Assembly (NCBI GenBank): GCA_002104905.1 | Contig: MCFE01000555.1 | Coordinates: 1 to 58,820, forward strand | Direction: 5' to 3' | Length of the DNA: 58,820 nucleotides | Source of the DNA: Basidiobolus meristosporus CBS 931.73 | Taxonomy: Eukaryota; Basidiobolomycota; Basidiobolomycetes; Basidiobolales; Basidiobolaceae | Part shown: positions 33,491 to 44,687 of the stretch, piece after piece | Position numbering within the stretch: the stretch's first letter is position 1 | How the letters are laid out: every line of letters starts with the position of its first letter | Program-made: the position numbers and the translations under genes | Notes under the pieces: model-generated | Database searches by the model: none | Told to the model about the DNA's origin: nothing | The model's input: the letters and a program-made list of their open reading frames with translations, nothing else

Positions 33491-34530
33491 GTGGACGAAT
33501 GGTACAGAAGCAGTAAAGTCGCTGCAGAAGGAGATATATAACAAAATAGACTGCACAAAGTGTTGGGCCCGCCGGACACGAGCTTATCCCATTTATATAC
33601 CAACCTAGAGTAAGACATCCCTTCGAAATGGGAAATCCTGCTATCAGTATATTTCTATATGTTCTCTATTGTAGGATTAATTGAGAATTTCAACAAAGAG
33701 CGGGTGCAAGTCCATTGATTGAACAGTTGGATATTGTTCCTTTTTTGAGGAGCTAGGCTTGGATTGCTTAATCTGAACAATTGTTTTCCTGATTCATTGA
33801 GTTCCATTCTCTTTTTCTCGATATAGTTGGCTAATCAAATGGCCGTTTGGTTTAATGAATAAGTGTGAGTGTCGACCGTTTAATCCACATATGGCCAGGT
33901 TGATTGGAGTAATATATATATATACTTGGGCTTCCATAGCCTGCTTCCTTCCCAGCTTATCTAACGTGCCAACCATGCCAAGGAATCAGAGTTCGTGTGC
34001 GTTCTAACCCAACATAGACGCCGCTTTGGTGGGTGTAGGTTTGGAGTAGTCATATGTGTTGGGTTGGAGAAGTAACACCTCGGGGTTGGTGCAACGAACG
34101 ACCCCTTGGATTTCTACTAGGAAGGTCAATAAATTTTGTGACACATCATTCACTAATTGTCATTAACGAGCCTACCTTATTCCCACTCATTGAAAGTTTC
34201 CTTGTTTACGGGCCCAATGTTACACAAACCGTTCTATCGTTGCAGTACCGTCGCATTACCATTGCATTACCGTTTAAACTCAATTTCTCCATTGGTGAAT
34301 ATCTTCCAACCAACCATGCGATTTGTTAATTTAATGTCAGAACAAACCATGCATCTAGTTAATTATGTGTTCATTGATTTAAAGTGAGAATGAACGGTCA
34401 TTTTTCTGAGGATGAAGGTGAAAGTTACGGTGAAAGCTAATAGAACAGGTAAAAAGTGGAAAGTGGAAAGAATAAAGTGGGTTATACATATGACAGGCGA
34501 AGGTGTGATCAGAAGGCAATAGGGTCGGTT
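33491..34530. other. intergenic region upstream of the APSES gene
   Basis: About 1 kb of AT-rich sequence between the APSES gene start and the 3' end of the dynein chain gene. It probably contains the APSES promoter and leader; long regulatory regions are usual for StuA-class genes. A TATATATATATA run lies at about 33911-33922. No other gene was recognised. Confidence 0.5.
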
Positions 34531-36692
34531 CTACTTGGATAGGTTTCCTGCCGCCATCTTCAACCGATCGAGCTCGGTGGCCATGATCCTTCTAGTGGAC
34601 GAGCTGGTTCTTCCAGTTGTCGGTGAGCCCGGCGCATTCCCCGGTGTAGGTAAGGCCCCGGATGACGCTCTTCTTGTGATTAGAGATTGGAAGAAATTGG
34701 CAATTACTTCGTTTTGATTGGGCCCAGCTCCTCCATTGACAGGCAGCGCGGTGTTGGAGGTAGAGGGCGAGGACGGGAGACTGCCAGAGCCTGGTGATCC
34801 AGGTCTGGTTCCGCTGAGCGAGGAGCCAAGTCCATGCTGCTCCTATAAACAATGGTTGATGATCATCCACATATTTGGAATTTAATATAAACCACCTACT
34901 TTAAGCTTCGCAAGTCTTGCTAAGCGGGCCGCGACATCATCTGAATTGCTACTGGTTGAGTAGCCAGGATTGGATAAAGGTAATCCCGGGCCAGTGGGCT
35001 CTGCCGTGCGCTGGAGAACTTCGTAATGGCGTTCCAGGAACGCTTGCTCATCCTCAGCGATGATGGCCGGATTCATCACCATCGCCTTCACACCCAGAGA
35101 ATCTTAGTTTGAATGCGTAGCTCGCTATTGGGATTTGGAACTAACCTGGTCAACCGAGGACAGGTTCTTGACAATCGATTCGAAATAAACTTTGGCGCCG
35201 ATATCTTCCGCACTATCGGGGTCATTTTCATCACCATGAAGATCCTTCTCGAAGCCCTTGGACACTAGCTCGCAATCAAAGCCGTCTCTCAGAACCTTGA
35301 TCTTTCCCCAACTATCCCATCCAGAGGGTACGATTACGAGATCCCGTTCAACAACCTGGGCTCGTGTGTTGAAAGGAAAGGTGGTATGTACAAGGGTGTT
35401 GGAGTTTTCCGAGGGGATTCCTAGCAGACGATGCAGAAGGTATTGACGTAAGGAGGCCAAGGTCTCCGGGCGGTGGGAGGAGGTGTAAAACAATGCAGCG
35501 CCGTCTACAAATCAAATGTTACCCTTAAGTTCTGGAATGAGCCCTACGAAACAACCAACATTTAAGGCACAAGGTGCGGAGTGCTTGCTGAATAAAGTCA
35601 AATTGCTCCTCTTTGTAATCCATTTCCCTTTCATGCAGGGCGGTCACATCCGACTAATTAAGCAGTTAGAGGGGGATCTCGCGAATAGTCATTCAGAACA
35701 AGTGGCCCTACCTTGGTACAAGCCACCACAATGGGAATCCCAAGGTTGGTAGTAAGACAGCCAGGTCCTAGCGGAAGTAGAACATCACTGTTCATCGACG
35801 AGGTAACCGTGGAGTGAGGTACAGCAGGAGAGCCGCTTGAGATTGACGGGTCGGTGTATTCCTGAATATATCTTTCCACTAAATGACGGAAGGCACATTA
35901 AACATACTGCGATGCACCATTTATGTAGAGCTACATACATTTTTCTTTCGCTTCGTCGATCACAAACTTCCCATATGTCCATTTGTCTGGATTGTCGCTT
36001 TTGCTATCCCCTCCCTCTGCTTTGACACTTTCAACGACTTCCTCAATTAGCTTGATCCATCGTTCGAAGGTCTCGATGAATGTCCATGGCTTCGACCAAT
36101 CGAGAACAATGACAATGAGCGAGCTGGAGAAGGTGTTCGCATTCAAGCTAAACCGGAGGAGGTCATGGTATGAGTTATCTGAACCCGCTAATTGATAAAG
36201 CCCAATGCGCGCGATGGTTTCTATATCAAAATAGATAAGCATCAGTCTCCTAGTCTACAGCTGCTGTAATGTGACTTTGCAAAACCTTCGTTTTCGTCGT
36301 CCCTAACGTCCACAAAAGAATATGAAAGCGCAAGCTCATTCTTCTGGTCGATATCCCTCTGGTCTTCAGAGGTATCGGTGCCCACGGCTATACCGTTGGT
36401 CTGCCCACCAAGACTATCATCTGGTGCGCGTCGAAGATGATTGACCAGAGAAGTTTTGCCAGAATTCGAGTCACCTAGTGGTTAGCAAAATTTAGATAGT
36501 TGTCTATATTGGAAACTACACAAAGGCTTGGCTCGCCTTCGTGGCGATGCCAAGTCGATACGCACCCAAGATAATGATATTCTTGGTTTGGACAATCTTA
36601 TTAGATGCTACATTCTGCAAGATTGTGGACCAGATTTCTTCGTTCTCCTCTGGCAGGGGCTCAGCTTTTGGGTCACCATTCACCATGGCCAT
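34531..36692 (-). CDS. cytoplasmic dynein light intermediate chain
   Basis: Eight exons fit exactly to about 571 residues: 36692-36566, 36474-36286, 36220-35939, 35878-35712, 35653-35560, 35504-35146, 35085-34900, 34842-34531. The N-terminal half is the G-protein-like dynein LIC domain: EIWSTILQNVAS, then the P-loop GDSNSGKTSLVNHL (intron inside it), then IGLYQLAG, then VIVLDWSKPWTFIETFERW and IPIVVACTKSD. Later LIC signatures are DFIQQALRTLCL, GAALFYTSS and FLERHYEVLQR. The C-terminal adaptor-binding region is disordered, Ser/Pro/Gly-rich, with a short helix NEVIANFFQSLITRR, as in metazoan LICs that bind activating adaptors. It links the dynein heavy chain to cargo adaptors in hyphal transport. 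Confidence 0.94.
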
Positions 36693-37092
36693 TGTGACGA
36701 GAAAAGGTATATAAGAAAGTTACACCAGGTGAAAGAAAACTAGGCGGAGTGCGAAAGGATGGATAGTGGCTTCTTGTTCTTTTACAAGGACAACGAATTT
36801 GGCTCAAATGGAGAATACAGAAACTTGTTGAGGAGGTGCAGGACTCAACTTCACCCTTACTTCGCCTCTTTCCAAAATACCATGGATTTGGCCAAACCCC
36901 TTATCACGTGAGAGGCTAGCGGGATGTGCTGAATTACATCAACTAGTTTAGTGGAGCATAGGGCAACCATGGCATTCACATATTCGACAACAAATGATGA
37001 TGGTTTCGGAAATCTAGATGATTTCCCAATCTTGCCAATATTAAAAGAAATTTGATCTTACAAGAAAGCCGACAATAAACGCTTGACGGAAT
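36693..37092. other. divergent promoter region, dynein chain and PPR genes
   Basis: Four hundred bases between two divergent start codons. No canonical TATA box was recognised; both genes are probably driven from here. Confidence 0.5.
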
Positions 37093-39978
37093 ATGCTCAG
37101 GTCGTTGTTAACTACAGAGGCGAGTGTTTTATTTCCCTCTGCGCCACAGTCACAAATAGGTGCAGTTTTGCGTAAGCAGATCCCACTCGCTAGAAAATGC
37201 TCTTTACGATTCCATTTGATTTCACAACGCCGCACAATTACCGCCAGCCAGAAGGCACGAAGCGTTACTGAAGTGGCTGGATACAAGCCCCTTCTACCTA
37301 CCAAAAGCCTCAGTATCCAGCAGAAGAAAGCCCGTACACAAAAGGAGTTGTTGGAGATATTGGAGCAAGACCGCATTGAGATACTTAGCACGAGCGATTT
37401 ATTTATCCTTCTCAAATACCTTGTCGCCACTCAACCCTCGCCCGAAGCGCTGCAACTGAAATCCCGGAAATTACTCGACGCTATTCGCCTCCGCAATGCA
37501 GACACTGACTTTCGAACCCTCGAGCACTTGTCGATTTTGCTCGAGTGCTACACTAGGTTGGGCTATTTTCGAGAGCCGACAAAGATAGCGGAGAAACTGA
37601 AAGCAATCAACCTTCCCGCTAACCCCGCGTTCTTCTCTACCCTGCTACTGGTCCTGGGACGGCGGGATTTCGGTCAAGCGTTTTCGGTATTCAAGACGCT
37701 GCTAAACGAAAAGGAGCACCTCGATCTCGATAGTTTTATTACCATGACAAAGCATTGTGGGATGTATCAGAAGCTTGATCGGTTGGAAGAGGTAGAGGGC
37801 ATCATCAGAGAAATGAAATTTCAGCCTCGCCTGAAGATCTACTCGGCGTTGATCTTCGCCTACTCCAAGAACAATCAGATCGAAAAGTGTTTTTCGTTGC
37901 TGGAAGAGATGAAAAGCTTCAAACTGCAGCCAAGCAATCGCATCTACACTACACTGATCCGTGGATGTAGGGCCACCTCCATGCTAGACAAGGTGGATCT
38001 GCTGTACAGCGACATAACTCAAGCGCAGTCTCGATCAGACATTGGTGTATACAATTCGCTGATTTCATTCTACGCTCATTCGAACGTGTCCAGAGCAGTC
38101 CAGGTGTTCCGAGAGCTCCCTGACCGCGGCCTAGTGCCCGACCTGTTCACTTATTCATCCATGATCCACGGCTTTTGCAAGCACAAGCAGCTTGACCAGG
38201 CATTGACGTTATACTACGAGATGCTCCATAAAGACATCCAGCCCAATGTGGTAATCTGCAATACGCTGATCGATGCTCACGCCAAACTTGGGTTGGTGCA
38301 GAAGGGCCTCAGATTCTACCAGGAGATGGCAGTGCGGCGCATCCCTCCCGATGTCCACACCTACAATATCCTGATCAACATGTACGCACAGCATTCAGAC
38401 CTGGCCAGGATGCAGGACATGTTCCAAGAGATGCTGAGTCAGCACTGCCGTCCTGATACCATCACATACTCGACCCTGATCTCCGGTTACAGTAAAAATG
38501 GTCAAATGAAGCTTGCCGAGTCGGCCTATAGCGAGATGCTCCAGAAGAGACTGGTCCCCAATTTGATCACGTATAACACGATGTTGCATGGATATGGGCT
38601 TGAGGGAGACACCGCCAAGATGGAGTCTCTTTTTGAAGGGATGCTCGCAAACAAAGTCTCCCCCAACAGGATGACTTTCGATATTCTGCTCAACGCTCAC
38701 GCAAGGCACTCCCGCGTGGACGAAGTGGCTGCAACGCTCGAAAGGATGAAGACCTGGGGGGTGAGTGTCGACTCGGCTGCCTATGATTCCCTGGTTGGCG
38801 ATTCGGAGAAGGCACAGGCAGCCTCGAAAGTGAAGCTTTACGACTCGGTAGAGAATTGCAACCGAAGGATACGAGAGTTCATCGCCCGAGGGGACATGGA
38901 CGCGGCCAAGAATCTTTACGACGAAATGAAGCAAAAAAAAATCTTTCCCGACACCGTCACCTGCAACACGTTGATTTTCGGGTGGCTTTCTGGTGGATGC
39001 TTTTCAGAAGCCGTTGCCTTCCTTGAAAAAATGAAGGAGGACCGCATACTGCCCGATAAAATCACCTACAACTCGTTTGTCACCGCATATGCCAGGGCGT
39101 CAGATCCCAAATCCGCACTGCTGTTCTTCAACAAGATGCGCGGCCTGGGGATTGTGCCAGACATCAAAACCTTCAGTAGCTTGATCCATGCTTATGTCAA
39201 GTGCGCTGATATGGACAGGGCACAGATATTATTCAGCCAGTTGCTGAGGAGCCGCATCAAACCGGATATGATGATCTTCAATATTTTAATCAACGGATAC
39301 GCCAAGCGCCACCAGATGCAGAAGGCCCTCGATACGCTCAGTCAAGCCATACGGATGGGGTGTAGCCCCAATTGCGAGACGTACAACGGGCTAATTGACG
39401 GGTATTGCAAAAGCGGGAATTTTACTCAGGCGCTGGCTATGTACCGGGAAATGAAGGCGAAGAGGATACCTGAGAACTCACACACCTTCTCCATCATCAT
39501 GAACTGTTTCAGCAGACTTGGGGAAAATGAGGAGGTGTTGCGGATCTGGGAGGTGACAAAGCGTCAAGGGTTCGCCAACCACGAGCTCAACCCCGCTATC
39601 ACTGTGTTGTTGGATTCATGCGGGTTCAACTCAGACCTGCGTACACTCCAAAGTGTATGGAGCGCAGCCAAGCAGGAAGTTCCTCTGGACGAGAACAATT
39701 TCAATTCCTACATTGAAGCACTGTGCAGGCTAGGGGCGTATGAACATGCGAAGAAGGTGTTCATAGAGGAAATGCCTGGGGCTGGTATCCGGCCATCCTT
39801 GAAGACATGCCAGACACTACTCACTCAGTTGAGGTCCAAAAGAAGGGTGGACGACGCAAGCGTGATCACCCGACACATACGAGCCCGGTATCCATCGCTC
39901 TACGATGGGCTGGGGACACTTCCCAAGAACGACTCTAGCATTTCCATTCCCAAGCACCCTTACACTCCACAGAACTAG
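37093..39978 (+). CDS. large pentatricopeptide repeat (PPR) protein, probably mitochondrial
   Basis: One uninterrupted frame of 961 residues. The N-terminus is basic with few acidic residues (about residues 1-60), as in mitochondrial targeting sequences. From about residue 125 to 930 it is nearly all 35-residue PPR motifs; I count at least fifteen, with the classic forms VITYNTMLHGYG-type, TYSTLISGYSKNGQM, TYNILINMYAQHSDL, TYNGLIDGYCKSGNF. Motifs are regular and plant P-class-like, with N, T or S often at the RNA-code positions, rather than the irregular repeats common in yeast. Such proteins bind organelle RNA and aid processing or translation. The gene has no introns although its neighbours have up to thirteen. 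The RNA target cannot be read by eye. Confidence 0.92.
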   Translation: MLRSLLTTEASVLFPSAPQSQIGAVLRKQIPLARKCSLRFHLISQRRTITASQKARSVTEVAGYKPLLPTKSLSIQQKKARTQKELLEILEQDRIEILSTSDLFILLKYLVATQPSPEALQLKSRKLLDAIRLRNADTDFRTLEHLSILLECYTRLGYFREPTKIAEKLKAINLPANPAFFSTLLLVLGRRDFGQAFSVFKTLLNEKEHLDLDSFITMTKHCGMYQKLDRLEEVEGIIREMKFQPRLKIYSALIFAYSKNNQIEKCFSLLEEMKSFKLQPSNRIYTTLIRGCRATSMLDKVDLLYSDITQAQSRSDIGVYNSLISFYAHSNVSRAVQVFRELPDRGLVPDLFTYSSMIHGFCKHKQLDQALTLYYEMLHKDIQPNVVICNTLIDAHAKLGLVQKGLRFYQEMAVRRIPPDVHTYNILINMYAQHSDLARMQDMFQEMLSQHCRPDTITYSTLISGYSKNGQMKLAESAYSEMLQKRLVPNLITYNTMLHGYGLEGDTAKMESLFEGMLANKVSPNRMTFDILLNAHARHSRVDEVAATLERMKTWGVSVDSAAYDSLVGDSEKAQAASKVKLYDSVENCNRRIREFIARGDMDAAKNLYDEMKQKKIFPDTVTCNTLIFGWLSGGCFSEAVAFLEKMKEDRILPDKITYNSFVTAYARASDPKSALLFFNKMRGLGIVPDIKTFSSLIHAYVKCADMDRAQILFSQLLRSRIKPDMMIFNILINGYAKRHQMQKALDTLSQAIRMGCSPNCETYNGLIDGYCKSGNFTQALAMYREMKAKRIPENSHTFSIIMNCFSRLGENEEVLRIWEVTKRQGFANHELNPAITVLLDSCGFNSDLRTLQSVWSAAKQEVPLDENNFNSYIEALCRLGAYEHAKKVFIEEMPGAGIRPSLKTCQTLLTQLRSKRRVDDASVITRHIRARYPSLYDGLGTLPKNDSSISIPKHPYTPQN

Positions 39979-40673
39979 CATCCACTTGTTTGTATGAAAA
40001 ATGACCAAATATACAATGCATGCGCTTCCAGCATATTCAGTGAATCGAATTCTAGTGTTCTTCATTACTAGTAGCTTCTATTGCATATTCAGCTCACCTG
40101 CCTCACTCGATAGGCATTGGCGGATGTGGGGGGGCCCGGGTTTGAACTACGTTTGCTCAACGCGGTCGTGCAACACAGCTGGCCAATTCCCAAGCAAACC
40201 ATTTCATATAACCGAATCTGGCTATCTGCAGGCGGAGTATTATGTCACAATATCGAACCAGGGCTAGCAGAATGCCGAAACGCATTCCCTGCACTACAGC
40301 ATGATCTTCAGTTTTGTGACTGGCCTGGCCAATTTGGTTATATAAAGTGACCCAAGGCCGTTTATATACAAGTTTCCAGATTTACATTGGGTGCTCATAG
40401 ATCAATGAGGAGAAGTGTATCTAGCACTGCCTAATACGCCACCCACCAGGCAGTCAGAACGCCAATGTAGAGAGTGGGATGTCGGACAGCCGGAATGGAT
40501 TGCTGGACCTGACCAAACCACCGACCTTTCGATTGTTGTGGCATGAATCAATTCTGGGAATATTTCCCCGATTTCGTAGCGGCTGTACTGTAAATCGAAT
40601 AAGGTGGTTGGGAATGAAATTTTGGCTATATAAGCAATAGGCTCCGCCACCTAATTAGTAACTTCAGCACAAC
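39979..40673. other. intergenic region upstream of the hexosaminidase gene
   Basis: Nearly 700 bases. A TATA-like TATATAAGC at about 40627-40635 stands roughly 40 bases before the ATG at 40674 and is a likely core promoter. Another TATATAAAG at about 40339 and TATATACAAG near 40363 are less well placed. No gene was recognised. Confidence 0.5.
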
Positions 40674-42605
40674 ATGGTTCAACTCTCACGATCACTCGCC
40701 CTCCTCTGCCTGACCATCCCTCTCCTGATCACCTCCAGTTCCGAGGGTGCTTATGTCTGGCCAAGGCCACAGAAATTCTCCCAAGGTGACTCCACCATCA
40801 TGGTTTCCAGCGGAATCGAGTTCCAGATCCAAGGCAAAGGCAGCTACATCGGCATCGCCAAGAAGGCGGCCAAGCGCTACCGCGAGACGCTGGTCAAAGA
40901 AAAGTGGACCCCGTACGTTTCCTGGGCCCCGACACCCGTCGACTCATCCGGCGAGGAGATGGCCAGAAAGAACATGATCCCAGTGAAGAAAAGCAACGCC
41001 TGGCTGAAGAAGATTGTCCTGCAGATCGAAAATGGCAACGCGAGCCTTGGCCTGGATACCGACGAGTCCTATTCATTGGATATCCCCCATCGCAATAAGA
41101 ACAACAAATCGGTGACTGGAACCATCAAATCCAAAACAGTCTTCGGTGCCCTTCGTGGCTTGGAAACCTTGAGTCAGCTAGTCAACTACGACAAAAGCAT
41201 AGTAAGTCCCTTTTGCTGCATCCTGCCCTTCGCCCGCTAACCCGACATCTAGGGCAGATACATTTCTTACGGCCCTTGGCACATTGAAGACAAGCCATCC
41301 TACAAGCACCGTGGCTTCATGCTGGATGTCACTCGAAACTGGTTTTCCGTAGACGAACTCAAGACCCAGATCGATGCGTTGAGCTGGAACAAATTCAATG
41401 TCCTGCATCTCCATCTTTCTGACGCCCAGAGTTTCTCCCTTGCATCGGAGGTAAGCATCCCTGCAAACCATGCTGCAACCCTATGCTGAGCGATCTGTTC
41501 TGGCCTAGGTTTATCCCCAGCTCCGCGCAATGGCTTACGACAGATTCCAACCCGGTATGATTTACACCAAGAAAGATATGCTGGATCTGGTGGGCTATGC
41601 ACTAGAGGTACTTTTCCGAACCGCTCGTTGCCGCCATTTCCACATGCTAACAATGAATGCGTCATCCAGCGTGGCATAAGGATCATCCCTGAGATCGAAA
41701 TGCCTGGACATGCCTACGCTACTGCATTGCCATTCCCAGGAATGATGGTCTGCGCAAATGTCCAGCCGGTGTGGCGAGCCATCGACTACCAACCACCCAG
41801 TGGCCAGTTCGACGTGACACAGGACATCACTTATGAGGTGACGGAGAATCTGATCAAGGAGGTCGCTTCTTGGTTCCCAGACCAATTGATCCATACGGGT
41901 GGAGATGAGGTGGGGATGCGTTGCTACAAGGAGAGCGAGGTTTTCCAGAAGAATCTCAAGGAGAAGAATATGACGGTTGTGCAAGCTATGCAGCACTTTT
42001 ACGACAAGGTGGATGAGTATGTCACCAAGGCTGGCAAGCGTCCAATTGTCTGGGAAGAGGCTTTGCTAAACAAGGACCTCAACCTTACCATTCCAAAGCA
42101 CTTCATCGTCCAGCAATGGACCGGAAGTAAGAATACCAAGGTGATCGTTAGTCAAGGGCACGACATCATCCAAAGTGGATCCGACTACTGGTACCTGGAC
42201 GTGGGCCATGGACGCCATGCCCCAGGATGGGTCGACTGTCCAACCTGTGACAAATATCGCACCTGGCAAAAGATTTACTCCCACGACCTACGCGCGAACC
42301 TCACCGAAGCTGAGGGTATCCATGTTCTAGGTGGGGAAGCCGCCATGTGGACGGAGCAAATCGATTCCTACAACCTGAACGTTCAGATGTGGCCCCGTGC
42401 TGCCGCTGCTGCAGAAGTTCTATGGAGCGGTTACAGCGCCATCAACTATACCGATATCTTTGGCTCTGTGAAGCGTGCTTTCCCCAGACTCAATGAATGG
42501 CGGTACCGTATGGGCGGTAGAGGGATCAAGGGCGCAGCGATTGCTCCCCTCTGGTGTGTCAAGCAAATGGGATGGTGCGATCTTCCTGCCGGCTACGAGG
42601 CGTAG
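40674..42605 (+). CDS. secreted beta-N-acetylhexosaminidase, family GH20
   Basis: Four exons (40674-41201, 41253-41450, 41509-41607, 41670-42605) fit exactly to about 586 residues. A signal peptide (LALLCLTIPLLITSSSEG) leads to the GH20 N-terminal domain starting VWPRPQKF. The catalytic barrel shows HRGFMLDVTRNWF, NKFNVLHLHLSDAQSFSL, RIIPEIEMPGHA, the DE catalytic pair in LIHTGGDEVG, and GGEAAMWTEQID near the end, all standard for GH20. The enzyme removes terminal GlcNAc, chiefly from chitin oligomers, outside the cell or in the wall. Several N-glycosylation sites fit secretion. It converges with the secreted M28 peptidase gene; only about 160 bases separate the two stop codons. Confidence 0.95.
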
Positions 42606-42764
42606 ATTTAGACCTCCTCGTGATCCCCTTTTTGTGTTCATCTCTCTCTATACCTCGTACAGATATCTTCCTTATATATTGACCCGATCAACGAATAAAT
42701 ACAAAAGTTCTTTTATTCTGGAATAGGGGAGCAGACAAATGGATGGGTGGGGGGGAATGTGGCT

Positions 42765-44237
42765 TCAGATGTCCGGAAGTGTGCAACCGTCCGACTCAGA
42801 CTCGGAAGTTACTGATGGCCTCTTGACAGGTGCTGCTTTCGAAGCTCGAGCCTTGGCTACACTTGACACATCATGAGAATAGACAGCTAGTGCGTGGGCA
42901 ATACCCCGAGCGTTCACTAGAAACGCGTAATGGGCCAGATTTTCGGTGGTGTCACAAGCCTGGTGGTAGCACGGGTCTAAAGCTACGCCCGCCTTGCCAC
43001 CGAATTTCCTGGCTTGTTCTTCGGTCTTGATTTTCTCGGCACCGGTGTCAAGGCCACCAGATGGGATCCCCACTGCGGCGAATGGTCCCACATCAGTCCG
43101 GCTGTAGGGTACCACGCTGCTTTCGTAGACCACGTCTTTCGCTTCGAAGTGATCCTCGAAGAGTTTCGTGATCACTTCGGAGCCGGCAGGTACCGGGAGG
43201 CCGCTGGAATCGCCGTTGTAGGTGCGGATGATGTAGTTCGGGGAGGCCACCATGTCGAAATTCAGCACCACGGCAACGTTGTCGATGTCGGCTTTCCCCA
43301 TGGTCTTCACATAATGCTTGGAGCCTAGCAAACCGAATTCCTCACCGGCCCACCACCCAAACCTGACCTTGTTTCGGGGTCGCAGGTCCCGGAACTGGTA
43401 CGCTACCTCGAGGAGGGCCGAGCTCCCGGAGCCGTTGTCGTTGATCCCGGGCCCTGCACGAACCGAATCCGTATGCGCTCCAAGTAAGATCACATGGTTG
43501 GGATCCCCGCCCTTCGTTTCAGCAATGATGTTGTACGTCTTGCGATCCTCGCGTAGCTCCCCAATGTCTATGGTGGCCTTCACCTTCCCTTTCTTCAACA
43601 AGTCGATCAGCGCCCTGCCAACCTCCTGAGAGACACCGCCTGTAGGGATGGCGGAGGTGCCCTCGTTCCCTAATGTTCCTCTCAAGCCTCCGGGTGAGTT
43701 GTTGTAGATAACTGCGGCCACCGCCCCATGCTTCGCTGCGTTCACCGACTTGTCGTTGAAGGCGCAGCTGCCACGCTCGATCAAGGCGATTTTCCCATTT
43801 AGGTTGAGTCCGGCGAAGCTCTTGTTGTTGCAGCCGGCGGCACCCTTGGTGTCTGGGATAAGGATGAGTGGGGCGGTGAGACCGCCGGCAGGGGTGGAGG
43901 CGGTCGACCTCATGGCGCCGATTTCGTACCCCTTCCCAAGCACCTCCAACTTCTCCGCGGTGACCTCGGAGTATGGGGCGGTGAACTCTTGCAAGGTGAC
44001 CTCATATCCGGCGTCCTTCACCAGCTTGTGGATGTAGTCCAGCGTGAGTCGGTGCCCCTTCGAACCGAACACCCTGGTGTGGTTGTTTTGGTTGGCGAAC
44101 TTCTGCAAGTTGTCCGTGTGTCGAAGCAGCCCCTTGAGGGTGATTTTGTTTTGAAGCCACTCCGACCGTAGCCCCTCGTACTGTGAGGCCGTGACCGCGG
44201 TGGCGGCCAGGGCAAGGATGGCGGTAGATGCTTTCAT
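42765..44237 (-). CDS. secreted M28 aminopeptidase with PA domain (aminopeptidase Y type)
   Basis: A single exon of 490 residues. I choose the ATG at 44237 because a signal peptide follows at once (KASTAILALAATAVTAS); an ATG further upstream in frame would place a polar extension before it. A PA insert (GCNNKSFAGLNLNGKIALI, GSCAFNDKSVNAAKHGAVAA) precedes the peptidase domain. Its zinc ligands and catalytic residues are visible: LGAHTDSV (His, Asp), GINDNGSGSSALLE (Asp), WAGEEFGLLGS (Glu-Glu), VLNFDMVASPNY (Asp) and CYHQACDT (His). The family removes N-terminal residues from peptides. The mature product is probably secreted or vacuolar. A C-terminal Lys/Ser-rich tail ends the protein. Confidence 0.95.
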   Translation of the reverse strand: MKASTAILALAATAVTASQYEGLRSEWLQNKITLKGLLRHTDNLQKFANQNNHTRVFGSKGHRLTLDYIHKLVKDAGYEVTLQEFTAPYSEVTAEKLEVLGKGYEIGAMRSTASTPAGGLTAPLILIPDTKGAAGCNNKSFAGLNLNGKIALIERGSCAFNDKSVNAAKHGAVAAVIYNNSPGGLRGTLGNEGTSAIPTGGVSQEVGRALIDLLKKGKVKATIDIGELREDRKTYNIIAETKGGDPNHVILLGAHTDSVRAGPGINDNGSGSSALLEVAYQFRDLRPRNKVRFGWWAGEEFGLLGSKHYVKTMGKADIDNVAVVLNFDMVASPNYIIRTYNGDSSGLPVPAGSEVITKLFEDHFEAKDVVYESSVVPYSRTDVGPFAAVGIPSGGLDTGAEKIKTEEQARKFGGKAGVALDPCYHQACDTTENLAHYAFLVNARGIAHALAVYSHDVSSVAKARASKAAPVKRPSVTSESESDGCTLPDI

Positions 44238-44687
44238 GGTGGATCTAGTGATTATTACCAACCGGACCACTCCATCTGACGAAGGAAATTTATACCCCTC
44301 AGGTCTCAAGTGATCTTGGTTGGCTACTTACGCGGGGCGAGAATTGGTGGTAGAATACCGGTTGATTTGTCACAAGTCCAATTGTACAGCATGACGTTCG
44401 GTTTCTGGTGGTCACATGATCCCAGGGGGCATCAGACATTGCTAAGTTACGGTGGCAATTCAATTAGTGATCTTGATTCCTTTCATAGTTCCCATACAAA
44501 GGTAGGTCATCAAGCCAAGTGACATCAACAACCAATCCAATGTACCTCATGTGATGTGGGATCTCAGTTGCGTATCAAGCTCCCTCACACCAAATATAGG
44601 GGAGATCATTTCCGCCCATCATGCTTTTGCTACTAATAATCCTCATGAATGATGCCATGGAGAGCTGATTCTTCATCTGGTAAATGT
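44238..44687. other. boundary between gene region and transposon nest
   Basis: About 450 bases. It contains the peptidase upstream region (an AT-rich TATA-like TATAAATTTCC lies on the minus strand at about 44283-44293) and then sequence I cannot assign. Copia homology begins at about 44688. Confidence 0.5.
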
